Source: Aquiflexum lacus (GTDB lineage: Bacteria > Bacteroidota > Bacteroidia > Cytophagales > Cyclobacteriaceae). From it: a DNA stretch of 35,122 nucleotides. A program made the position numbers and the translations under genes. The notes below the pieces were generated by a model that was not told where the DNA came from, did not search any database, and was given only the letters and a program-made list of their open reading frames with translations. This document shows positions 1 through 6,829 of the stretch, in pieces. Position 1 is the stretch's first letter, and each line of letters opens with the position of its first letter. The DNA lies in contig NZ_JABFHF010000044.1 in the NCBI RefSeq assembly GCF_015476655.1, forward strand, positions 1-35,122. Direction: 5' to 3'.

Positions 1-266
1 TGACATCAAGGCGGGCTGCAGACCTCTCCTGACGTCGAGGTGACAAGGCAAAGTTCTGTAATAGATTTGAATGCTATTTGTAGTTCTGTACCATCAATTT
101 CAAAATCTGTCATTGGTAGTGGAGAAAATTTGGCATTTACAGAAAGGAAATGACATCAAAGCGGGATGCAGACCTCTCCTGACGTCGAGGTGACAAGGCA
201 AAGTTTTATTATAGATTTAATGCTATCTGTAGTTCTAAACACTCGATTTCAAAATCTGTCATTGGT
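1..266 (-). repeat. Two tandem copies of a ~149 bp intergenic repeat (family A)
   Basis: Two units end with the same CTGTCATTGGT string at 117 and 266, a period of 149 bp; the first is cut by the window edge. Each carries the core GACCTCTCCTGACGTCGAGG followed by TGACAAGGCAAAGTT, and TGACATCAA upstream of it. The core contains a small hairpin (ACCTC/GAGGT) and a central GACGTC. The same units occur in the opposite orientation at 27939-28237, and altered copies lie at 23250-23470 and 28238-28410. There is no open reading frame, so this is a non-coding interspersed repeat. Its function is unknown. Confidence 0.9.
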
Positions 267-336
267 AGTGTAGCTTCATTTTCTTTGCGGTTTTGCGGGA
301 AATAAATTTTATCCACGTCCCTATTTCGCAATTTGC

Positions 337-376
337 AAAAAAAAGTCCCCTTCTTCCAAAAGGCAGATGGGGACTT
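337..376 (-). terminator. Rho-independent terminator of the 424-999 gene
   Basis: On the minus strand an 8-bp perfect stem, AAGTCCCC (376-369) pairing with GGGGACTT (350-343), is followed by a run of eight T (read from the A run at 337-344). It lies about 50 bp past the stop codon of the minus-strand barrel gene. Confidence 0.85.
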
Positions 377-423
377 GATAGATAAGTATTTTAAGAGTCA
401 AATCTCAAGCAATATGCTTAAGA

Positions 424-999
424 TTATTTATGCCCGAAGAGGTAAAATACCCCCAATTGAAATCCGCGGTTGGTTGCATTGAAAGCACTTGCGTCATAAA
501 TATTGCTCAATCCATGGTTGTATCGGGCATCAAGCCCAAATCCTGTGTCGGTAAAGACATAACTTCCGCCAATGCTGAGTGCAAGGTCGATAGCGTTATA
601 ACCGTCCTTCACATCGACAGTAGTATTACCTGATTTGGATTTGGCATTGACCAAGAATCCTACCTGTGGTCCGGCATGTAACCTAAATCCGTTATCAAAC
701 ATGTATTGAAACAATAAAGGTATATTGATATAATCAAGGTTGAGGCTATTATCCGAACCCCCTAATTTTGTACCTTGTGCAGAGTACATGATCTCAGGTT
801 GGAAAGCAAATTGATTTGTCAAATGGATATGGCTTAAAAGGCCGAGGTGCAGACCTGATTTCAAGTCGGATTCTCCGTTTCCGTTGATGTTATAAAGATT
901 CAATCCTCCTTTGACTCCTATATTGGCATGATGGTCTTGAGCCATGGCTGTAGTACCAATCATCAAACAGGTGATAAATGCAATCAGATAATATTTCAT
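424..999 (-). CDS. PorT-family outer-membrane beta-barrel protein
   Basis: 191 residues. The N-terminus is a signal peptide (residues 1-20, ending TAMA before QDHH), so the protein is exported. It then shows GVKGGLN near residue 28, the usual opening of PorT/OMP_b-brl_2 barrels of Bacteroidota, followed by alternating hydrophobic/polar beta strands and a C-terminal strand ending in FYLFGHK. Length matches the family (about 180-220). Such proteins are small eight-strand barrels of mostly unknown role; no ligand can be deduced. It is monocistronic, divergent from yjbQ, and has its own terminator. The ATG start gives a clean signal peptide. A TAnnTTTG-like box on the minus strand near 1058-1066 may be its promoter, but this is weak. 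Confidence 0.85.
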   Translation of the reverse strand: MKYYLIAFITCLMIGTTAMAQDHHANIGVKGGLNLYNINGNGESDLKSGLHLGLLSHIHLTNQFAFQPEIMYSAQGTKLGGSDNSLNLDYINIPLLFQYMFDNGFRLHAGPQVGFLVNAKSKSGNTTVDVKDGYNAIDLALSIGGSYVFTDTGFGLDARYNHGLSNIYDASAFNATNRGFQLGVFYLFGHK

Positions 1000-1127
1000 A
1001 GTTTTTTATTTTGAGTATTGCTTTCAACCAATTTTATGGTTGTGGTGAATAAGCCCGCAAAGATTACCTTAATAAACTAAAAGATGTTACATAAAAAAAT
1101 ATTGATTGTTACATAATTCTTCGATTT
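1000..1127. promoter_or_regulatory. Divergent intergenic region with operator-like repeats
   Basis: This 128 bp region separates the barrel gene (minus) from yjbQ (plus). It holds an inverted repeat CAACCA-6 nt-TGGTTG (1025-1042) and two direct repeats GTTACATAA at 1086-1094 and 1108-1116, spaced 22 bp, about two helical turns. Either could be a regulator site; no cognate regulator is visible nearby. Confidence 0.35.
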
Positions 1128-1553
1128 ATGATTTTCCAAAAGAACTTAAATTTAAGGGACTATCCACGAGGCTACCATCTGATTACAGATTTGATTGAAA
1201 GTGAATTTCCCGAAATCAGGCAAATCAAAACCGGGATGCTTCAGGTGTTTATCCAACATACCTCCGCGGCACTGACCATCAATGAAAATGCGGATCCCAC
1301 TGTGAGAAAAGACTTTGAAACCTTTGTAAATGAGTTGGTTCCTGAAAGTTATCCACGGTTTATCCACACTTATGAAGGGACAGACGACATGCCTGCCCAT
1401 TTGAAAAGCAGTTTAATGGGTTGCAGTGTGCAGGTGCCTATTGGTGGTGGAAAACTTTTGTTGGGAATATGGCAGGGTATTTATCTCTGTGAATTCAGAA
1501 ACCATGGGGGCTCGAGAAAGCTGGTTTTGACAGCATTTGGGGAAGGGTTTTAA
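1128..1553 (+). CDS. yjbQ: YjbQ/UPF0047 family protein
   Basis: 141 residues, the standard length of the single-domain UPF0047 (YjbQ) family. Family signatures are clear: HTSAALTINENADP near residues 45-58, EGTDDMPAHLKSS near 85-97, and GIWQGIYLCEFR near 117-128. The conserved His and Asp residues of these motifs form the putative metal/active site. The family is cytoplasmic; members have been annotated as secondary thiamine-phosphate synthases because they can rescue thiE mutants, but the true substrate is unsettled. The protein has no signal peptide. The gene stands alone between a divergent barrel gene and a serine hydrolase. Short heptameric repeats (GGATGAA twice) start one base after the stop codon. 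Confidence 0.92.
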   Translation: MIFQKNLNLRDYPRGYHLITDLIESEFPEIRQIKTGMLQVFIQHTSAALTINENADPTVRKDFETFVNELVPESYPRFIHTYEGTDDMPAHLKSSLMGCSVQVPIGGGKLLLGIWQGIYLCEFRNHGGSRKLVLTAFGEGF

Positions 1554-1610
1554 GGGATGAAGGATGAAATGAGAGACAATAAGCAGGAGATAAAAGTCAA
1601 TATGGAGGGG

Positions 1611-1627
1611 AGGCGTTACAAACGCCT
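1611..1627. other. Perfect 7-bp stem-loop between yjbQ and the serine hydrolase
   Basis: AGGCGTT (1611-1617), loop ACA, AACGCCT (1621-1627), then TTTA. It lies 58 bp after the yjbQ stop and could be a weak terminator, although the T run is short. An open frame covering 1557-1814 crosses it but looks non-coding and overlaps the next gene's signal peptide. Confidence 0.5.
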
Positions 1628-1734
1628 TTACTTAGAAGTCACGAATCCAGAGGCTTGGGACAACTTGATGGCTTTTCAGCTTATTCAAAAAAGTTTTTTT
1701 AACTTGTTACATCTACCATCCAAAATCTCAGAAG

Positions 1735-3624
1735 ATGAAGTATTTATCGTTATTGTTAAGTATTGCTTTAGTTTTTATCGGAGTTTTAGGGAATCACGCT
1801 CAGGCCAAAACTGATTTAGACTCTTTGGATGTGCAGGCATTTATGGATGGTTTGATCCATAACCTGATAGATGAGAGAAAGGTAGCCGGAGCCACGGTTA
1901 CCATTGTCAAAGATGGACAACTGCTCTTGGCCAAAGGATACGGATTTGCGGATGTCCAAAACCGGATTCCCGTAGACCCCGAACAAACATTGTTTAGGAT
2001 AGGCTCTATTACGAAGCTCTTTGTTTGGACAGCTGTGATGCAGCTGGCAAGTCAGGGCAAACTTGACCTCGATGCAGATGTCAATATTTACCTGAAGGAT
2101 ATTGAAGTACCGGACAAATTTGGTCAGCCGATTACCTTGAAAAACCTGTTGTCCCACACCCCGGGATTTGAGGACTATGTCATGGAATTGTTTGTCAATG
2201 AAGAAGCCAAACTTTTGCCCCTTGGGGAAATTTTGAAAAAGGAGATGCCTGAACGGGTTCGCCCTCCCTACACACAAGGATCCTATTCAAATCATGGAAC
2301 CGGGATCGCTGCTTATATCGTCGAACAAGTGTCAGGCATGAGTTTTCATGATTACACCAAACAGTTTATTTTGGACCCCTTGGGCATGAGAAATACCACT
2401 ATGCAGCAACCTCTGCCTGCACAATGGGCGGGACAGATGTCCAAAGGCTATATTTTCGATAATACCTTTGAAGAAAAAGATTTCGAACTTGTGCCTTTAT
2501 ATCCTGTGGGGGCAGCTTCCTCCACAGCAACGGATATGGCTCGAATGATGCAGGTTTTTCTTCAAAAAGGCACTTTGGATGGTTTCACCTTGTTGGATAC
2601 TATCACTTTTGAATCCATGCTTCAACCGCTTCACCAACACCATCCGGACGTGAATCCCCTACTGTATGGGTTTATGGATTTAAGTCAAAAAGGAAACAGG
2701 GTTATTGGACATGGAGGGGATACCTTTTGGTTTCATTCTCTTTTTGCGATGTTGCCTGAGCATGACTTTGGGGTTTTTATCAGCTTTAATACCGGAAATG
2801 TCATGAATGGATATATGAAAGTCCTTGAAGCTTTGTTGGATCGTTATTTTCCGGACAACAGGCCTTTGGACAGTCCCATCGAAGTTGACGAGGAATGGTT
2901 CCAACAGTTTGCAGGAGAATACAAAGTCAACCGCTATCAGCATTCCAATTTCACTAAAATTGTATCCTTAATCAGCCGCTTTCAAGTATATACCGCAGAA
3001 GGAAAATTGGTTGTGACTCAACCCAATGAAACCAAATATTATGTGCCTATAGGCGAGAATACATTTCGGGAGGAGTTTAATAACAATAAGATTGCTTTTG
3101 GCAATAATGAAAAAGGGGAAATACATTATCTATTTGATGGTATGCTGTCCATTTATGCCATGGAAAAAGTATCCGGCTTTGAACTGTCCCAAATCCAAAT
3201 CAGCATCTTGGTCCTGTCTTTGTTGACTGCGCTTCTGGTGCTGATGTATTGGCCCTTTGCAGCCCGTATCCGAAGCAATTACTTTCATAAAGACCCAAAT
3301 CGAAAATTACTTCCCTTGACGGGGAAATGGATCGCTTGGTTAAATTATACAGGCTACCTGATTTTTTTGGTAGGCTTGGCCATCATCATGTCCAATCCTT
3401 TTGAGATTGTGTATGGAGTTCCCACAAGTCTGAAAGTACTTTTGGTACTGCCTGTATTGATGGTTGGATTTACGCTCTTGATGTTGTTTCTCAGTATCCG
3501 TTATCTAAGAAATCCCTACTACTCAGGTTTGGCTAAGGCATTTTATGTTGTGATCACCCTGATCAGTTTTTTAGCTATTTGGCAACTCTATTTTTGGAAC
3601 TTCTTGGGTTGGCAATATGCCTGA
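1735..3624 (+). CDS. Serine hydrolase (beta-lactamase/class C family) with C-terminal membrane domain
   Basis: 629 residues. A signal peptide (1-24) precedes a beta-lactamase (PF00144) domain at about 35-380. The three catalytic motifs are intact: SITK at 91-94 (nucleophile Ser91, Lys94), YSN at 184-186 and HGG at 326-328. A linker domain follows, then four hydrophobic segments at roughly 487-505, 535-555, 565-590 and 598-625. The catalytic domain is therefore on the outer face of the inner membrane with a C-terminal anchor. Family members act as D-amino acid amidases, esterases or penicillin-binding-type peptidases; the substrate cannot be told from sequence, and resistance to beta-lactams should not be assumed. 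The ATG was chosen because it begins the signal peptide directly. Confidence 0.9.
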   Translation: MKYLSLLLSIALVFIGVLGNHAQAKTDLDSLDVQAFMDGLIHNLIDERKVAGATVTIVKDGQLLLAKGYGFADVQNRIPVDPEQTLFRIGSITKLFVWTAVMQLASQGKLDLDADVNIYLKDIEVPDKFGQPITLKNLLSHTPGFEDYVMELFVNEEAKLLPLGEILKKEMPERVRPPYTQGSYSNHGTGIAAYIVEQVSGMSFHDYTKQFILDPLGMRNTTMQQPLPAQWAGQMSKGYIFDNTFEEKDFELVPLYPVGAASSTATDMARMMQVFLQKGTLDGFTLLDTITFESMLQPLHQHHPDVNPLLYGFMDLSQKGNRVIGHGGDTFWFHSLFAMLPEHDFGVFISFNTGNVMNGYMKVLEALLDRYFPDNRPLDSPIEVDEEWFQQFAGEYKVNRYQHSNFTKIVSLISRFQVYTAEGKLVVTQPNETKYYVPIGENTFREEFNNNKIAFGNNEKGEIHYLFDGMLSIYAMEKVSGFELSQIQISILVLSLLTALLVLMYWPFAARIRSNYFHKDPNRKLLPLTGKWIAWLNYTGYLIFLVGLAIIMSNPFEIVYGVPTSLKVLLVLPVLMVGFTLLMLFLSIRYLRNPYYSGLAKAFYVVITLISFLAIWQLYFWNFLGWQYA

Positions 3625-3842
3625 GTAATTTAAAAAGTAATGTATATTGATGTTGTACGGAGTCACTCACATTGGCTTGAACAGGAGTGTGGCATTTAAC
3701 CTGCGTCTGATGTGCTATACGCAAAAGCAACTCTCATTTCACACCTTATAACTCACGCCTCAAACTTAATATTACCATTGGTATAAATGACATGAAGCGT
3801 TAAAAAGGTTATTCCCTACATTGAGCACAAATAGTTATAGCA

Positions 3843-6053
3843 GTGAGAATTTCGTTTACCCTTTTACTTTTGTGTTTGATTTCAAGTGTCTTTGCCCAAG
3901 AGACAGCGTTTGAATTGCCCGGAATAATCGCGGAAAAAATCGACTATGAGATCATAGTCGATGGGGTATTGGATGAGGCTATTTGGAACGATAAGGACTG
4001 GGCAACTGATTTTCAGCAATTTTTTCCTTCAGATACTTCCTTGGCAGTTGCCCAATCCAAAGTAAAAATCGCTTATGATGATAAGTTTCTTTACATCGCT
4101 GCAGTGATGTATAACCTTGGGCCTAGAGAAAAATATGTCAGCACCTCCCTGAGAAGGGATTATCGGGGTGAGCAAAATGATGGGATCAGTTTTATTTTTG
4201 ATACTTTCAATGACAATACCAACGGCTTCCAGTTTGGTGTAAATCCCTATGGTGTACAGCGGGAATCGCTAATAGCCAATGGAGGAATTAGGTCTTCTGA
4301 CCTGAATCTGGCTTGGGACAATAAATGGTATTCAACAGCTAAGATCCATGAAGATTATTGGGTGGTAGAGGCAGCGATTCCATTTTCAACCTTGCGCTAC
4401 AATGATGGTGCTATGAACTGGAACGTGAACTTTTACAGAATAGACAGTAAATACAATGAGCGTAGTACTTGGACTCCTATCGCACGGAATTTCAATATCA
4501 TTGGACTTGCATTTACGAGGAAGTTACTCTTTTCAGAGCCACTCAAAAAGGAAAGTTCGAACATATCATTTATACCTTATGCAGCCATGGTGACGGATAG
4601 GAATTCCCTAGAGGGCACTTCCAATCCTCCCAGGCCAACTTTCGGCGCAGATGCCAAAATAGGTATCGGTCCTGCTTTGAATTTGGATTTGACGGTAAAC
4701 CCTGATTTCTCTCAAGTAGAGGTGGATGAACAGGTTACCAATTTGGACAGGTTTGAAATCTTTTTTCCGGAAAGGAGGCAGTTTTTTTTAGAGAACGCTG
4801 ATCTCTTTGCCGATTTCGGAACACAGAATATCCGACCCTTTTTCTCCAGGAGAATAGGTGTAGACAGAGATGAAAATACCGGGCAAAATGTACAAAATCC
4901 CATTTTGTATGGGGCAAGACTCAGTGGTAAACTGAATGAAGACTGGAGGATTGGCGCCATGAACATGCAAACGGCCAATGATGAAGAGCTAGGGATAGTG
5001 GGAAAAAACTTTTCTGTAGCAGCATTACAAAAGAAAGTTTTCAACAGATCCAATGTCGGAGTTATCCTCATCAACAGAGAAAGTCTGAACGGTGAAGGTC
5101 AAGGGTCTCTTTTTGACAATACCCAATCCAATAGGTTGGCGGGGATAGATTATAATCTGGCTTCATCAGATAACAGATGGACAGGCAAGTTTTTTTATCA
5201 TAAGACTTTTGAATATGAGGAAAAGGAAAAAAGTGGCGCTGCCCATGCACAACTCAACTATAACGACCTCTATTGGGAGGCAAGTCTGGCGCTGTCCACT
5301 GTTGGAGAAGGGTTCAATCCGGCAGTTGGTTTTACACCTAGAAATGATTTCAACAGAACTGCCATCAGGTTTTCCCGTCAATTTTATCCCAAATCCAAAT
5401 TGATCAACAGACATGGACCCGGAGTGGAATCGGAAGTGCTCTGGAATGAAAACCTGGGAGTCACAGACGAACAACATACCTTGTTTTATACCACCCGGTT
5501 TCAATCGCTATCTTCCTTGACAGTCACAGCCAGTAACCGTTTTACTTATCTTTTTTTCCCTTTTGACCCGACAAGAACAGGTGGGGAACCTTTGGAGTCG
5601 GGTACTGATTACAGAAACAGCACGGTAGGCTTCAGGTATATTGGCAATCCCAGAAATACATTCTTTTTATCCGCCAGAGGTGAGATCGGAGAATATTTCA
5701 CGGGAGGTATCAAAAGCCTTTCAGGTACGATGAATTGGAGAATGGGCTATTTGGCGAATATTTCCATGAACTTCAGCTATAACAATATCCGCCTTCCCGA
5801 ACCACAAAATGATGCTGATCTTTTTCTGGTAGGTCCTAGAATTGACCTGACCTTTACCAAGAGTCTTTTCTGGACTACTTTTATCCAGTACAACAATCAG
5901 ATTGAAAATGTCAATATCAATACCCGGGTTCAGTGGCGTTTTGCTCCAGTTTCAGATCTTTTTATCGTGTACACCGAAAATTACTTTCCCAACACTTTTG
6001 TATCCAAACAGCGGGCTTTTGTGATGAAGCTTAATTATTGGCTGAATATTTAA
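3843..6053 (+). CDS. DUF5916/CBM9-domain outer-membrane protein
   Basis: 736 residues. Signal peptide 1-18 (ending VFA before QET). The N-terminal third (about 35-220) matches the CBM9-like domain: IDGxLDEAxW-type start (VDGVLDEAIW), then AYDDKFLYIA. The rest is a DUF5916 beta barrel with the family hallmarks NPDFSQVEVDEQV, FFPERRQFFLEN and FFSRRIG near residues 280-340. Length fits the family. These proteins are predicted outer-membrane barrels with a sugar-binding-like domain; their substrate is unknown. The start is GTG: the only in-frame upstream ATG (3792) runs straight into a stop. The 218 bp upstream shows no clear promoter. Purine-rich near-heptamers (GGGAAGT type) begin right after the TAA. 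Confidence 0.88.
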   Translation: MRISFTLLLLCLISSVFAQETAFELPGIIAEKIDYEIIVDGVLDEAIWNDKDWATDFQQFFPSDTSLAVAQSKVKIAYDDKFLYIAAVMYNLGPREKYVSTSLRRDYRGEQNDGISFIFDTFNDNTNGFQFGVNPYGVQRESLIANGGIRSSDLNLAWDNKWYSTAKIHEDYWVVEAAIPFSTLRYNDGAMNWNVNFYRIDSKYNERSTWTPIARNFNIIGLAFTRKLLFSEPLKKESSNISFIPYAAMVTDRNSLEGTSNPPRPTFGADAKIGIGPALNLDLTVNPDFSQVEVDEQVTNLDRFEIFFPERRQFFLENADLFADFGTQNIRPFFSRRIGVDRDENTGQNVQNPILYGARLSGKLNEDWRIGAMNMQTANDEELGIVGKNFSVAALQKKVFNRSNVGVILINRESLNGEGQGSLFDNTQSNRLAGIDYNLASSDNRWTGKFFYHKTFEYEEKEKSGAAHAQLNYNDLYWEASLALSTVGEGFNPAVGFTPRNDFNRTAIRFSRQFYPKSKLINRHGPGVESEVLWNENLGVTDEQHTLFYTTRFQSLSSLTVTASNRFTYLFFPFDPTRTGGEPLESGTDYRNSTVGFRYIGNPRNTFFLSARGEIGEYFTGGIKSLSGTMNWRMGYLANISMNFSYNNIRLPEPQNDADLFLVGPRIDLTFTKSLFWTTFIQYNNQIENVNINTRVQWRFAPVSDLFIVYTENYFPNTFVSKQRAFVMKLNYWLNI

Positions 6054-6163
6054 GGGAAGTTAGGAAGTGGGATGTTTTAATAATTGGAAAGTTTGTTGTC
6101 CACTGCACTGGGAAAGTGCATACTGCCTACTGCGACTGCCCACTGTTTACTGAAAACTGCTTA
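6054..6163. repeat. Two heptameric tracts and a hairpin between convergent genes
   Basis: After the plus-strand stop come GGGAAGT (6054-6060), an 8-mer ending AGGAAGT, and GGGATGT (6069-6075). A 6-bp hairpin TGCACT/AGTGCA sits at 6104-6120. From 6123 to 6163 run CTGCCTA, CTGCGA (one base short), CTGCCCA, CTGTTTA, CTGAAAA and CTGCTTA, consensus CTGnnnA. The last TTA is the complement of the TAA stop of the minus-strand gene, so this tract begins exactly at that stop. Confidence 0.8.
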
Positions 6164-6670
6164 TTCCAGTTGGTTTTTGGAAAATTCTATAAAGAAAAAA
6201 ACGACAGGTCCGAAAAGCAGGACCGGAAAAACCAGAATCAACAAAGGAGTAATTCCTGTCCCTGCATTGGAACCTGTGTGGAAAGAGAAATACTCAATGA
6301 TGATAAAAATCACGAGTAAGTTGAATTTCAACCATCTCCAAAGCCTTTTATTGATTTCGCTCAGATCAGCTATTTTTTCAGAGGAGATTTGGACAGGATA
6401 ATTCCCATATTGTGGTCTAAGGTTATAAACAGTTAATCCTATATATAAAACTGTCGCAATGATGGGTACTGAATAGGTCATTTTACTTGCCCAATATTCA
6501 TTGGGTGTTTGAAAAAAATCAAAATCCTCAGGCACCAATTCTGCACCAATATGTTGGAATTTATAGGTCATTACCCAGAGAACTATCAGTGCACCGATAC
6601 TTAATAATTCTAAAATTTTGTCCCAAAAGGATATCTTAACTTTTTTAAATGTTGATAATAAGTTTTTCAT
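6161..6670 (-). CDS. DUF1648-like integral membrane protein
   Basis: 169 residues from the ATG at 6670; a longer frame starts with TTG at 6694, but the ATG gives a normal N-terminus (MKNLLSTF). Four hydrophobic segments are visible: LELLSIGALIVLWVM, SVPIIATVLYIGLTVYNL, FNLLVIFIIIEYF and PLLILVFPVLLFGPVVFFFI. The stretch between TM1 and TM2, with GAELVPEDFDFFQTPNEYWASK, resembles the short extracytoplasmic loop of DUF1648 proteins. DUF1648 proteins are poorly understood; some sit beside ArsR/GntR regulators, which is not the case here. It follows the glycoside hydrolase gene by 159 bp on the same strand and may be transcribed separately. Confidence 0.7.
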   Translation of the reverse strand: MKNLLSTFKKVKISFWDKILELLSIGALIVLWVMTYKFQHIGAELVPEDFDFFQTPNEYWASKMTYSVPIIATVLYIGLTVYNLRPQYGNYPVQISSEKIADLSEINKRLWRWLKFNLLVIFIIIEYFSFHTGSNAGTGITPLLILVFPVLLFGPVVFFFIEFSKNQLE

Positions 6671-6829
6671 AAATCTGAGTCCTTCTTCCTGCAAAAATAT
6701 ATGGAATTAGTCATTTCCTTTAAATATAGGCCATTCATTTGATAAATCGTGTAAAGAGACCTTTCCTGTCCAGAATATGGAAGTGCCAAAATCTTTTATT
6801 TGAGGATATCGATGCTCATGAAATGAATA

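Noticed and set aside
1-266. Repeats as a CRISPR array (also 27939-28410)
   Set aside because: Unit length is ~149 bp, similarity extends through the spacers, and there are no cas genes.
1557-1814. An 85-codon open frame between yjbQ and the serine hydrolase
   Set aside because: It starts inside the heptad repeats, crosses a perfect hairpin, overlaps the hydrolase signal peptide and looks like no known protein.
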